NCBI RefSeq assembly: GCF_001426225.1
Contig: NZ_LMRT01000013.1
Span: forward strand, 276,723 to 340,722
Direction: 5' to 3'
Source of the DNA: Allobosea sp. Leaf344
GTDB taxonomy: Bacteria > Pseudomonadota > Alphaproteobacteria > Rhizobiales > Beijerinckiaceae
DNA length: 64,000 bases
The position numbers and the translations under genes are program-made. Every line of letters begins with the position of its first letter. The stretch's first letter is position 1. This document shows positions 48,254-60,591 of this stretch, in pieces. The notes under the pieces are model-generated. The model was not told the origin of the DNA, did not search any database, and saw only the letters and a program-made list of their open reading frames with translations.

Positions 48254-48769
48254 TCAGCCCGCGACGTAGCGCTTGATCCAGGCCGCGTTGTGCTTGATCA
48301 GCCCGTCGATGCGGCGCTGGTCGATATCGGGGAGATACCAGGGGCCGGCGCTGAAGGCCGAGACCGTCGACAGCACCGGATAGGTTGCGAGCACGCGGTT
48401 GCCCGGCGCGACCAGCGTGGCGACGCTGTCGAAGGAATCGGAGGTGTTGCCGCCGCCGCCGCCGCCCCAGCGGCCACCGCCGCCGCCGCCGCTGCCGGCA
48501 TAGCTGTTGAGGAAGACGCCGCGCACCGTGACGACGAGGGTGGCGCCGCGGCCGCGGCGATAGCCGGCGCCGAGCGCGGCAGCCAGTTCGCGCTCCATGC
48601 CGAGCTTGATCGCCAGGGCGTTCCCGCCCCAGCCCTGCTCCTGCAGCGCCGAGACATCGACGCGGATGGCGCCGATGACGGGCGCCTGTGCCAGGGCGAA
48701 CGAGGGACCGAGAGCCAATGCGGCCGTGCCGGCCAGCAGGCCCGCGAGAAACTGTCGACGCGCTACCAT
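48254..48769 (-). CDS. Exported glycine-rich protein, unknown function
   Basis: 171 residues. A Tat-like signal (ARRQFLAGLLAGTAALALG, ending FALAQ) precedes a domain with VIGAIRVDVSALQEQGW and a Gly-rich loop (two G6 runs around RW) at about 93-105. The C-terminus has YLPDIDQRRIDGLIKHNAAW. The family is not recognised. AGGAGG lies five bases before ATG 48769. It follows greA on the minus strand. Confidence 0.72.
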   Translation of the reverse strand: MVARRQFLAGLLAGTAALALGPSFALAQAPVIGAIRVDVSALQEQGWGGNALAIKLGMERELAAALGAGYRRGRGATLVVTVRGVFLNSYAGSGGGGGGRWGGGGGGNTSDSFDSVATLVAPGNRVLATYPVLSTVSAFSAGPWYLPDIDQRRIDGLIKHNAAWIKRYVAG

Positions 48770-48807
48770 CATGTCCTCCTGCGCTCAAACCGGCGCCGTG
48801 TCGCGAA

Positions 48808-49281
48808 TCAGCGGAACTCGACGCTGATCACCTCATAGGACTTTCCGCCGCCGGGCGTGTTGACCTGGACCGAATCGCCGACCTTCTTGCCGATCAGCGC
48901 GCGGGCGATCGGCGAGCCGATCGAGACCTTGCCGGAGCGGACATCCGCCTCCGGTTCGCCGACGATCTGGTAGCTCTTCTTCTCTTCGGTATCGTCGTCG
49001 ATGAGCTGGACGGTGGCCCCGAACTTGATGGTGTCGCCACCGAGCTTCGAGACGTCGATGATGTCGGCCCGGCCGATCAGCGATTCGAGCTCCTGGATAC
49101 GACCCTCGTTCAGCGACTGCGCCTCCTTGGCGGCGTGATACTCCGCATTCTCCGAGAGATCGCCGAGGGCGCGCGCCTCGGAGATCGCCTGGATGATGCG
49201 CTGGCGCTCCACCTGCTGGCGCTGCTTGAGCTCGTCCTCGAGGGCGGCGAAGCCGCCCGCGGTCATAGGAACCTTATCCAT
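48808..49281 (-). CDS. greA: Transcription elongation factor GreA
   Basis: 157 residues, the usual length. It has [20 protein letters not shown], the coiled-coil tip acidic residues in [18 protein letters not shown], and a C-terminal FKBP-like domain ([25 protein letters not shown]). It rescues backtracked RNA polymerase by stimulating transcript cleavage. The carB-greA order is common in rhizobia. Confidence 0.96.
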   Translation of the reverse strand: MDKVPMTAGGFAALEDELKQRQQVERQRIIQAISEARALGDLSENAEYHAAKEAQSLNEGRIQELESLIGRADIIDVSKLGGDTIKFGATVQLIDDDTEEKKSYQIVGEPEADVRSGKVSIGSPIARALIGKKVGDSVQVNTPGGGKSYEVISVEFR

Positions 49282-49394
49282 CGTCCCGTCCCGGTTTTCG
49301 AAAGCCGTCCGCCGCCGGCTGCCGCATTCGCAGCCTGCGCCCCGGTCTCGATCATTCGTAAAGGCTGCCTTGGCCCAGTCCCGCCCGCCGCCGG

Positions 49395-52757
<3,363 letters not shown>

Positions 52758-52966
52758 GAGGCTCGACTTTTCGTCCCGGATCAGGCGCGCGCGCTCCTGT
52801 AGCCGTCCGATCATGCGAGCGGGCCGGTGCGAGCGCCTGAGATGAATGCTAGGCGCTCGCTATAGAGGCAGCGGGCGGCGGGGGGAAGCGGAAAGCGCCC
52901 GGCCACGTCGCTTCGCGCACAGCCCAGCCGCCGAAGCCTCTTGCCAGCCCGATCCCCTCCGGTTTA

Positions 52967-52986
52967 TGTGATGTTACAACATTACA
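52967..52986 (+). promoter_or_regulatory. Zur-box-like operator before the COG0523 gene
   Basis: A 20-bp palindrome (ATGTTAcAACAT core) with eight of ten pairs matching lies 16-35 bases before the GTPase start, where it would overlap a promoter. Its ATGTTA/AACAT core resembles Zur operators of proteobacteria. The two genes that follow fit zinc-starvation control. Binding is inferred. Confidence 0.6.
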
Positions 52987-53001
52987 CTTTGAGGCTGTCG
53001 C

Positions 53002-54216
53002 ATGGATCACCGCTTACCGGTCACCGTCCTCTCCGGCTTTCTCGGCGCGGGGAAGACGACGCTGCTCAACCATGTGCTGAACAACCGCCAGGGCCGCCGG
53101 GTCGCCGTCATCGTCAACGACATGAGCGAGGTGAACATCGATGCGGACCTCGTCCGCTCCGGGGGCGGCGACCTGTCGCGGACGGAGGAGGCGCTGGTCG
53201 AGATGAGCAATGGCTGCATCTGCTGCACCTTGCGCGACGATCTGCTGGCGGAGGTGCGCCGCCTCGCGGGGGAGGGGCGTTTCGACTACCTGCTGATCGA
53301 GGGGACGGGCGTGGCCGAGCCGCTGCCGATCGCCGCGACCTTCGCCTTCCGCGACGAGGCTGGCGTCTCGCTGTCCGACATCGCCCGGCTCGACACGATG
53401 GTGACCGTGGTCGACGCCGTGAACCTGCTCAGGGATTTCGGCTCCAGCGACTTCCTGCGCGACCGGGGCGAGAGCGCCGGCGAGGCGGATGAGCGCCGGC
53501 TGGTCGATCTCCTGGTCGAGCAGATCGAATTCGCCGATGTCGTGGTGATCAACAAGGCGTCCGATGCGGGGGCGGAGCAGCGCGCGCTGGTCCGCCGGAT
53601 CGTGCGCGCGCTGAACCCCGATGCGAGGCTGTTGGAGAGCGATTTCGGCCAGGTGCCGCTCGATGCGGTGCTCGATACCGGCCTGTTCGACCATGACAAG
53701 GCGCAGCAGCATCCGCTCTGGCACAAGGAGCTCTACGGTTTCCGCGATCACGTGCCGGAGACCGAGGAATACGGCATCTCCGCCTTTGTCTACCGGGCCC
53801 GCCGGCCGTTCCAGCCGGAACGCTTCAACAGCTTTCTCGGGCGGAGCTGGCCCGGGCTGATCCGGGCCAAGGGCCATTTCTGGCTGGCGACCCGGCCGGA
53901 TTGGGTGGGCGAAATGTCGCTCGCCGGCGCGATCTGCCGCACCGAGGCGCTGGGCTTCTGGTGGGCGGCGGTGCCGCGGGCGCGCTGGCCGGACCATCCC
54001 GACTGGAAGGCGCTGATCGACCGGCACTGGGACAGGATCTGGGGGGATCGGCGCCAGGAACTGGTCTTCATCGGCACAGGCATGGACGAGGCTGCGATCC
54101 GTAGCGCGCTCGACAGCTGCCTCATCGGCGATACGCCGACCTTGTCCTTCAGGCCCGAGCGCTACCGCCATCTGCCCGATCCCTTCCCGGTCTGGCGCCG
54201 GGCCGAGGCGGCCTGA
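53002..54216 (+). CDS. COG0523 (CobW/ZigA-like) metal-chaperone GTPase
   Basis: 404 residues. Walker [10 protein letters not shown] (about 12-20), the metal motif CICC (about 72-75), [10 protein letters not shown], a DAVN Walker B-like region and VVINKASD, then a CobW_C domain. Members such as ZigA and YeiR act under zinc starvation to supply zinc to target enzymes. The Zur-like box upstream and the AztD-like gene downstream support that role here. It could instead serve another metal. Confidence 0.9.
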   Translation: MDHRLPVTVLSGFLGAGKTTLLNHVLNNRQGRRVAVIVNDMSEVNIDADLVRSGGGDLSRTEEALVEMSNGCICCTLRDDLLAEVRRLAGEGRFDYLLIEGTGVAEPLPIAATFAFRDEAGVSLSDIARLDTMVTVVDAVNLLRDFGSSDFLRDRGESAGEADERRLVDLLVEQIEFADVVVINKASDAGAEQRALVRRIVRALNPDARLLESDFGQVPLDAVLDTGLFDHDKAQQHPLWHKELYGFRDHVPETEEYGISAFVYRARRPFQPERFNSFLGRSWPGLIRAKGHFWLATRPDWVGEMSLAGAICRTEALGFWWAAVPRARWPDHPDWKALIDRHWDRIWGDRRQELVFIGTGMDEAAIRSALDSCLIGDTPTLSFRPERYRHLPDPFPVWRRAEAA

Positions 54217-54259
54217 GCGGCCCGACCCCTTTCTTCCAGCTCAATTCGAGGAGTGTCCG

Positions 54260-55555
54260 ATGTCGTTTCCCGCCGCTTTGCGCCTGGGCTTGCTCGCCCC
54301 GGCGATCCTCTCGTCAGGTCTGGCTTTCGCCCATGACCACGCCCTCTCCCGCGGGCGGCTGGTCTTCGGCGATCACGCCAAGCCCCAGATCCAGGTGCTC
54401 GACCTCGATAGCGGGGAGGTCACCCATCGCTTCGACATCCCGAAACCCAATCCCGGCCTCGTCACCCTCGCCGGGGGCCGCTTCGTCGCGGTGAAGGCCG
54501 GCGGTGAGGTGCGCTTTCTCGACACGGGGCTGAGCTTCGAATCGCATGGCGACCACACCGATATCGAGAAGGGGCAAGTAGCCCTGTTGCCGCTGGTCCT
54601 GACGGGGCAGAATCCGGCGCATATCGTCTCCGGCCATGGCCAGGCGGCGGTGTTCTTCGACGGGATCAGGCCCTGGGACGGGCCGAGCACGGCCAAGGCG
54701 ACGCTGCTCTCCCTCGAAGGGCTGGCGAAGCCGAAGCCTCCCCTGATCGACTGGCCGAGCCCGGGCCCGCAGCATGGTCTCGCCGTGCCGCTGGCCGGCG
54801 GGCGCCTCCTCGTCTCCAGCCCGAACCCCGCCTATGTGAAAGGCGATGATCGCTCGGCCTCCTCCAGGCCCGGCGGCTTCTCGGTCGTCCGGCGGACGAA
54901 ACAGGGCTGGCAGCAGCTCGCCCGGCTCGATGCGCAGAGCAAACCGCCGGCGGGATGCCCGCTGTTCCACGGCCATGCGGCGCGCGGGGAGCTGCATGTC
55001 TTCGCTTGCGAGGCGGGCGAGGGCGGCGGGCTGCTGCTGCTGGATTCCAAGGCCGGGCAGCTGCGATCGCGCAAGCTCGCCTATCCCGACGCGCGGCGCA
55101 GCAGCAGCCTGAAGGCGCGGCCGGCCGGCCGCTTTGTCGTCGGCAATTACGGCGACAGCGCGCCCTATACGGCGCTGTTGCGGATCGACCCCCTGGCCCA
55201 GCGGCTGTCGGCTCAGGATGTGATGCCGGTGCCGAAAGGGCAGGCGGTGTGCCAGTTCGACTTGTCGGAGAATGGGCGGCGCCTGGCCAATCTGACGCCC
55301 GACGGCATGTTGCGGATCTATGATCTCGCCCCGGACTGGAAGGAGGTAGCGGCGTTCGAGGCCGTGGCGCCGTTCGACTGCGCCTATGGCGCGAAGACGC
55401 CGACTCCCTCGCTGGTCGTGATCGGCCAATCCGCCTTCGTCAGCGACCCGGTCCAGGGCCGCATCCGCGATTACGGGCTGGAGACGCTGAAACAGGGGCT
55501 CGACCTGCCGGTCGGCGGGGCGCCGACCGTGCTGGCCGGTGGCGATGGCGGCTGA
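54260..55555 (+). CDS. AztD-like periplasmic zinc chaperone
   Basis: 431 residues. A signal peptide (about 1-24, ending GLAFA) would leave a mature N-terminus HDHALSRGRL, a histidine-rich flexible start. The remainder is a beta-propeller with GDHAKPQIQVLDL, SHGDHTDIEKG and YCAYGAKTP-like C-terminal repeats. AztD in Paracoccus passes zinc to the AztC binding protein of an ABC importer. No aztABC is seen nearby. GAGGAG lies six bases before ATG 54260. It follows the GTPase by 43 bases. Confidence 0.82.
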   Translation: MSFPAALRLGLLAPAILSSGLAFAHDHALSRGRLVFGDHAKPQIQVLDLDSGEVTHRFDIPKPNPGLVTLAGGRFVAVKAGGEVRFLDTGLSFESHGDHTDIEKGQVALLPLVLTGQNPAHIVSGHGQAAVFFDGIRPWDGPSTAKATLLSLEGLAKPKPPLIDWPSPGPQHGLAVPLAGGRLLVSSPNPAYVKGDDRSASSRPGGFSVVRRTKQGWQQLARLDAQSKPPAGCPLFHGHAARGELHVFACEAGEGGGLLLLDSKAGQLRSRKLAYPDARRSSSLKARPAGRFVVGNYGDSAPYTALLRIDPLAQRLSAQDVMPVPKGQAVCQFDLSENGRRLANLTPDGMLRIYDLAPDWKEVAAFEAVAPFDCAYGAKTPTPSLVVIGQSAFVSDPVQGRIRDYGLETLKQGLDLPVGGAPTVLAGGDGG

Positions 55556-55621
55556 TGGGGCGATGCCGGCCAGGCACCGCCCGGGCTAGGCTCGCTTCGG
55601 CAACCGCTCTACAGAGGCGCG

Positions 55622-56020
55622 ATGCCGAACCCCGATCCACGCCGATTCCGCCAGTTCGTCGCCTTCGGCTTCGCCGGCGGAATCACCGCACTCGCCCATT
55701 ACGGGCTGCTGATCGCCCTGGTCGAAGCTGCGGGGGTCGATCCCGTGCCAGCGACGCTGGCGGGCTATGTCCTGGGCGCGCTGGTCTCCTACACGCTCAA
55801 TCGCTGGATGACCTTCGACGCGACGCGCAGCCATGCCGAGGCGGGTTGGCGCTTCGCCATCATCGCCGCCGGCGGATTCGGCCTGACCTGGCTGCTGATG
55901 CATCTCTTCGTCGCGCGGCTCGGCCTGCCCTATCTGCCGATGCAGCTGGTCACCACGGGGATCGTCATGGTGTTCTCGTTTCTCGGCCACAAATCATTCA
56001 GCTTCGCCGATCGCGGCTGA
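55622..56020 (+). CDS. GtrA-family membrane protein
   Basis: 132 residues, four transmembrane helices. FVAFGFAGGITALAHYGLLI, LGALVSYTLNRWMTFD and VMVFSFLGHKSFSF are diagnostic of GtrA. Such proteins are thought to flip undecaprenyl-linked sugars. It overlaps the convergent methyltransferase gene by 27 bases. Confidence 0.9.
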   Translation: MPNPDPRRFRQFVAFGFAGGITALAHYGLLIALVEAAGVDPVPATLAGYVLGALVSYTLNRWMTFDATRSHAEAGWRFAIIAAGGFGLTWLLMHLFVARLGLPYLPMQLVTTGIVMVFSFLGHKSFSFADRG

Positions 56021-56725
56021 GGCGTCGTTGCTCGGCTGCGGCTTGCGCGCCTTGAAGGTCATGCGGTGCGGGTTGTGGCCGAAATTCGCCTGCGGGGCGA
56101 TGTCCTCGAATCCGGCTGCGGCGATCAGCGCGGTGATATCGCCGGGCGCATAGGTCGACAGCCCGTACTGGGCGCGCAGCTTGCGGTAATCGGAGAAGGC
56201 CGTGCGCACCAGACCGGCCAAGGCGGCGCGGAGGAAGCCGCCGCGCCAGGCGAAGCCCAGGAGCTGCGACGCGTCGGTCAGCGGGCTGACATCGGGCGGG
56301 ATCACGTCGGCGAGCAGCAATTCGCCGCCGGGCCTGAGCTTGCGGCGCCAGAGCGCGAGCAGGCCGACGAGTTCCTCGCGGCCGAGATACTGGATCAGCG
56401 AATTGGCGACGACCAAATCCAGCCCGTCATCGGGCAGCGCCTCGACCTCCTCCGGCGACACGACCGAGACATTGCCGAGATGGCCGAAGCCGGCCTGCAG
56501 GCGCTCGCGGACGCTGGGCGCCGCCTCGCACAGATAGAGCCTGGCGCAGCGTTCGGCGACGCGGTCCGCGCTCAGCGCCTCGCCGCAGCCATGGTCGAGC
56601 ACCACCGCCTCCGGCGAGCGGATATGGCCGATGAGATCGCGCGCGATCTGGCGGTAATGGAGCGCCTTATGGCGCGGCGATACATAGATCGCGTGTTCGC
56701 CGTTCCAGAAATCACGCCAGGACAT
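55994..56725 (-). CDS. Class I SAM-dependent methyltransferase
   Basis: 243 residues. The SAM-binding motif VVLDHGCGEALSADRVA and LYLCEAAPSVRERL, then the GGELLLADVIPPD block. The acceptor is unknown. ATG 56725 starts MSWRDFWNGEHAIYVSPRHK. A GTG at 56752 would add nine residues. It overlaps GtrA at the 3' end. Confidence 0.87.
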   Translation of the reverse strand: MSWRDFWNGEHAIYVSPRHKALHYRQIARDLIGHIRSPEAVVLDHGCGEALSADRVAERCARLYLCEAAPSVRERLQAGFGHLGNVSVVSPEEVEALPDDGLDLVVANSLIQYLGREELVGLLALWRRKLRPGGELLLADVIPPDVSPLTDASQLLGFAWRGGFLRAALAGLVRTAFSDYRKLRAQYGLSTYAPGDITALIAAAGFEDIAPQANFGHNPHRMTFKARKPQPSNDASAAIGEAE

Positions 56726-56767
56726 CGCATCTACCCATCGCCGCAGCGGCACATCGTCGGCGCATGA

Positions 56768-56801
56768 CTAGAGCATCGGGCGCCAAAGGGGAATCCGGTT
56801 G
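56768..56801 (+). repeat. Dispersed palindromic element, degenerate copy 2
   Basis: CTAGAGCATCG, a variable stretch, then AAAGGGGAATCCGG matches the reverse of 16301-16334. It lies upstream of the methyltransferase gene, between it and the Cfa gene. Confidence 0.5.
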
Positions 56802-56931
56802 TGCGGCAGCGACCGGGCCGGGCTGCGATCTCGGCCATTGCGATGCGCGAAAAGACACGAAACAATGACAAACTGCGCGGTCCCTCGCGGATCGCATCTC
56901 ATTTTTTCGCCGTTCGGCCGGGACTCTGTCG

Positions 56932-58188
56932 ATGCTGCTCTTGCCTCGCTTGCTGAAGCGCTTCGTGCGGCAGGGCCGCCTCACCGTGATCACGCCGGAC
57001 GGGCAGCGCCATGTCTTCGGCAGCGGGCCGGCCGACATCACCTTCGCAGGGGTGCCCAGGACGGCGCCCGCCGTCACCGTGCGCTTCCATGACGACAGGA
57101 TCGAGCGCGAGATCTTCCTCAACCCGGAGCTGGCGCTGGCCGAAGGCTATATGGACGGACGGATCGACTTCGAGGACGGCTCCTCGATCCACGACCTGCT
57201 GTCGCTGTTCTGGATGCAGCGCAAGGAGCTGCGCAAGCATCCGCTGCAGCGGCTGGTGCGCAATCTCCGCTTCCGTCTCCGCCGGCTGCGCATGCACAAC
57301 CCTCTCGGCGTCGCCGGACAGAAGGTGAAGCACCATTACGACATCCCCACCGCCTTCTACCGGCTGTGGCTCGACGAGACGATGACCTATTCCTGCGCCT
57401 ATTGGCATTCGCCGGAGGTCGGGCTGGAGGCGGCGCAGCGGGCGAAGCTGCGGCATATCGCGGCCAAGCTCCGGATCGAGCCCGGCATGCGCGTCCTCGA
57501 TATCGGCTCCGGCTGGGGGCAGCTCGCCATCTATCTCGCGCAGGCCTGCGGGGCGCAGGTGACCGGGCTGAACGTCTCGCCCGACCAGATGGCGGCGGCG
57601 CAGCTGCGGGCGCAGGAGGCCGGCGTCGGCGACACGGTGCGCTTCATCAACAAGGATTATCGCGAGCTCGAGGGCAGTTTCGACCGGGTCGTCTCCGTCG
57701 GCATGATGGAGCATGTCGGGGTGGCGCATTATCTCGATTATTTCGAGCGGATCCGCGGTTTGCTGACGCCTGACGGGATCGCGCTCGTGCATTGCATCGG
57801 CCGTGTCGGCCCGCCCGGCTTCACCGGGCCGTTCTTCGACAAATACATCTTCCCCGGCGGCTATGCGCCGGCGATGTCGGAGGTTTTCGCGGCGGTGGAG
57901 CAGACCGGGCTGTGGTCCTCCGATTGCGAGTTCTGGCGGCGGCACTATCATTGGACGCTGGAAGCCTGGCGCGAACGCTTCCATGCGCAGCGCGCGACCG
58001 TGGTCGAGATGCTGGGCGAGCGCTTCGCCAGGATGTGGGAGTTCTACCTCAGCGCCTGCTCGATTTCCTTCGACATCGGCGGCGACATGGTGTTTCAGCT
58101 CCTGCTCGGCCAGCACAAGAGCGCGGTACCGGTGGTGCGCGACTACATCCAGGACGACGAGGCCGCGCTGAAGGCGCGCGGCTTCTGA
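56932..58188 (+). CDS. cfa: Cyclopropane-fatty-acyl-phospholipid synthase family protein
   Basis: 418 residues. The SAM-binding motif is VLDIGSGWGQLAIYLAQ. KVKHHYDIPTAFYRLWLDE and MTYSCAYW in the middle and the GMMEHVGVAHYLDYFERI block are diagnostic of the CFA synthase/MMA synthase group. It methylenates unsaturated acyl chains in membrane phospholipids, often in stationary phase or acid. It is slightly longer than E. coli Cfa. Confidence 0.9.
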   Translation: MLLLPRLLKRFVRQGRLTVITPDGQRHVFGSGPADITFAGVPRTAPAVTVRFHDDRIEREIFLNPELALAEGYMDGRIDFEDGSSIHDLLSLFWMQRKELRKHPLQRLVRNLRFRLRRLRMHNPLGVAGQKVKHHYDIPTAFYRLWLDETMTYSCAYWHSPEVGLEAAQRAKLRHIAAKLRIEPGMRVLDIGSGWGQLAIYLAQACGAQVTGLNVSPDQMAAAQLRAQEAGVGDTVRFINKDYRELEGSFDRVVSVGMMEHVGVAHYLDYFERIRGLLTPDGIALVHCIGRVGPPGFTGPFFDKYIFPGGYAPAMSEVFAAVEQTGLWSSDCEFWRRHYHWTLEAWRERFHAQRATVVEMLGERFARMWEFYLSACSISFDIGGDMVFQLLLGQHKSAVPVVRDYIQDDEAALKARGF

Positions 58189-58345
58189 CGCCCCGGCCGG
58201 CGCTAAGGGCTAAAAATGCCTGGGCAGGGAATCGTCGAAGGACCGTCCGGCTCAGGCGTCATCGCGCTTTCGCACGGCAGGGTTTGTTGTCATTCCAAAA
58301 TTCTTCCGCACCTCTAGAGACTCCTGCCGTAAGGAAAGCGACATC

Positions 58346-59416
58346 TTGCTCGTCATCACCGATCGACCGGCCCATACCGCAGCTCTCGCCGCGGCCATGT
58401 CCATCTGGGGCCGTTGCGACGTGCTACATCTCGATGCTTGCGAATACGCGCCGATCGTGCCGCATCGCCTGGTCCTGACCGATGTCGACCTGTCGCAGCG
58501 GGCCGTGGTCGAGCAGCTGCGACGGGCGCTCGCCCGGCATCGCGGCGAGAGCGAGCCCTGCCTCAGCCTGCTGCGTGAACATTCGGTCCGCGCGACCCTG
58601 CAGGCCAATGCGATCGGTGTGGTGCATGTGCTCGCGGCGGATGCGCCGCTCTCGGTCATCCTGCAGAGCGTCGCGCAGATGATGCAGGCCGGGCCGGCCG
58701 CGACGGCGGCGAGCCCGGCCGCGCAGCAGCTGCAGGGCCATGTGCTGGAGGCGACGGCCGCGCTCGGCGACATGCTCGGCGCCGCCGCGGCCGGCCGCGC
58801 CCTGCCGCGCGCCGCCATCGACAGCGGCGTGGAGTCGATGAACCTGGCCGCCGAGACGGCCGATCTCGAATCCTGGCTGACCGTTGTCTGGAACCATGAC
58901 GACCTGACCTATCAGCATTGCCTGCTGGTCGCCGGGCTGGCCGCGACTTTCGCGCACCGGCTCAATTTTTCGCAGGACGACCGGAAGCGCGTGACCTGCG
59001 CGGCCGTGCTCCACGATATCGGCAAGGCGAGGATCCCGCGCGAGGTGCTGACCAAGCCGGCTGCGCTGGACGCGGCGGAGCGCGCGCTGATCCGCAGCCA
59101 CCCGGTGCTGGGCTCCGACATGCTGCGGCGCCAGGGCGATTTCGGAGCCGACATCATCGCCGCCGCCCGGTCTCACCATGAATATCTCGATGGCAGCGGC
59201 TATCCCGACGGGCTGCGTGGGTCGGAGATCAGCGACCTCGTCCGGATGATCACCATCTGCGACATCTTCGCCGCGCTGATCGAGCGCCGCTCCTACAGGC
59301 AGCCCATGGCGCCGCAGGCCGCCTATGAGGTGCTGCTCGGGATGGAGGGAAAGCTGGATCGGGATCTGTTGCGGGCGTTCAAGAGCCTGCTGCCGAGCGA
59401 GACGGAGGCGGTCTAG
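58346..59416 (+). CDS. HD-GYP domain phosphohydrolase, probable c-di-GMP phosphodiesterase
   Basis: 356 residues. The C-terminal HD-GYP domain has LHDIGKARIP, SHPVLGSDML and SHHEYLDGSGYPDGL, the metal ligands and GYP motif. The N-terminal ~170 residues look like a degenerate receiver-like domain (LVITDRPAHTAALAAAM, DVLHLDACEYAP) without an obvious phosphoacceptor pattern. TTG 58346 has AGGAAAG seven bases upstream. Its stop overlaps the convergent acetyltransferase gene. Confidence 0.88.
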   Translation: MLVITDRPAHTAALAAAMSIWGRCDVLHLDACEYAPIVPHRLVLTDVDLSQRAVVEQLRRALARHRGESEPCLSLLREHSVRATLQANAIGVVHVLAADAPLSVILQSVAQMMQAGPAATAASPAAQQLQGHVLEATAALGDMLGAAAAGRALPRAAIDSGVESMNLAAETADLESWLTVVWNHDDLTYQHCLLVAGLAATFAHRLNFSQDDRKRVTCAAVLHDIGKARIPREVLTKPAALDAAERALIRSHPVLGSDMLRRQGDFGADIIAAARSHHEYLDGSGYPDGLRGSEISDLVRMITICDIFAALIERRSYRQPMAPQAAYEVLLGMEGKLDRDLLRAFKSLLPSETEAV

Positions 59417-59967
59417 AGCCGCCCGCTCTCCGGCGCCTCCGGGGCCTGACCGGGCGCCGACAGGTCGATGACGATCAGCGCCTCGTCGACGAAGCGCCCC
59501 GCGACGCGCAGCGCCTTCCGCTCGAGCCCGTAATGCCGGAAGCCGAGGCTCTCATAGAGCCGCAACGCCTTGTGGTTCTCGACGCCGACGCCCGCCTGCA
59601 CCAGCAGGACATGGTCGCTCGCATGGGCGAGCACGGCCATGACGAGCCGGCGGCCGAGGGCGTGGCCGCGATGGGCCGGCGCGACATGGACACCGACGAG
59701 AAGCCCCTTGTGCCGCGCCTTGGCCGATCGATCCGGGACGATGAAGCCGGCCGTGCCGACCAGATCATCTCCGGCGAAGGCGCCGAAGACGCAGTTCAGC
59801 GGGCCGCCTTCGAGACGCCTCGCCGTCATCTCCAGGCTGCGCGCCGCTTCGTCCTCATAGCTCGCGCCGAAGGCTTCCGGATGGTCGCGCAGCGCCTGCA
59901 GGCGCAAGGCGCGGTAAGCGGCGGCATCGCCGGCGGACAGGAGACGGATGGAGAAGGAGGCAGTCAT
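59413..59967 (-). CDS. GNAT-family N-acetyltransferase
   Basis: 184 residues. The acetyl-CoA-binding motif A is VHVAPAHRGHALGRRLVMAV, followed by NHKALRLYESLGFRHYGLE. The N-terminus IRLLSAGDAAAYRALRLQAL is typical. The substrate is unknown. ATG 59967 gives this N-terminus. It is convergent with the HD-GYP gene and lies 50 bases after the truncated haemoglobin gene. Confidence 0.88.
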   Translation of the reverse strand: MTASFSIRLLSAGDAAAYRALRLQALRDHPEAFGASYEDEAARSLEMTARRLEGGPLNCVFGAFAGDDLVGTAGFIVPDRSAKARHKGLLVGVHVAPAHRGHALGRRLVMAVLAHASDHVLLVQAGVGVENHKALRLYESLGFRHYGLERKALRVAGRFVDEALIVIDLSAPGQAPEAPESGRL

Positions 59968-60017
59968 CTCGCCGAGCCTGCCCCGGCGCCTGCGAACAGG
60001 CAACGCCCCATCGCGCT

Positions 60018-60443
60018 TCAGCCGACGCTGTGCCTCGGCCTGATGAATTCGCCCCGCTGCGAGGCGCGCGCCATCTCGAAGCTGTCGGCGATGCGCCGGG
60101 CGCGGATGATGAAGGCCGCCGCCGCATCGGGTGGGCAGATTTCGCGGGCCGTCGCCTCGAACAGCGCGAGCCATGCGTCGAAATGCCGTGGCTCCAGCGG
60201 CAGGACGAGATGCGGCTGCATCGGGCGGCCGTGATAGCGCCCGGTCCGCAGCATCACGCCGGACCAGAAATCGGTGATCTTGGCGAGGTGGTGGTCCCAA
60301 TCCGCGACCGCCTCGTTGAAGATCGCGCCGATGACGGGGTCACGCCGGACGCGGGCATAGAAGATCGACACCAGCCGCGAGATCATGGTCTCGTCGATGG
60401 CGGGATGCGCGATCCCCGGCTGGGTCAGCGGGTTTGCAGTCAT
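60018..60443 (-). CDS. Group III truncated haemoglobin
   Basis: 141 residues. MISRLVSIFYARVRRDPVIGAIFN, WDHHLAKITDFWSGVML and the PHLVLPLEPRHFDAWLALFE segment are typical of trHbP/group III. The proximal histidine is in the latter region. Its function may involve oxygen or NO chemistry. GAGGG lies nine bases before ATG 60443. The acetyltransferase gene follows on the same strand. Confidence 0.88.
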   Translation of the reverse strand: MTANPLTQPGIAHPAIDETMISRLVSIFYARVRRDPVIGAIFNEAVADWDHHLAKITDFWSGVMLRTGRYHGRPMQPHLVLPLEPRHFDAWLALFEATAREICPPDAAAAFIIRARRIADSFEMARASQRGEFIRPRHSVG

Positions 60444-60591
60444 GGTCTGTAGCCCTCGTCCGGGCTGGCGCATCGCGCCTCGGACCGGGGAGCGGATTGC
60501 GTCCACGGCTCGCAGGCTGCGCCAGCGCGGCCGACACTGCACGGGGCGGCGGCCGCCGCCTTGCGCCGGATCAAGTCGCGACCGGGCGCGC

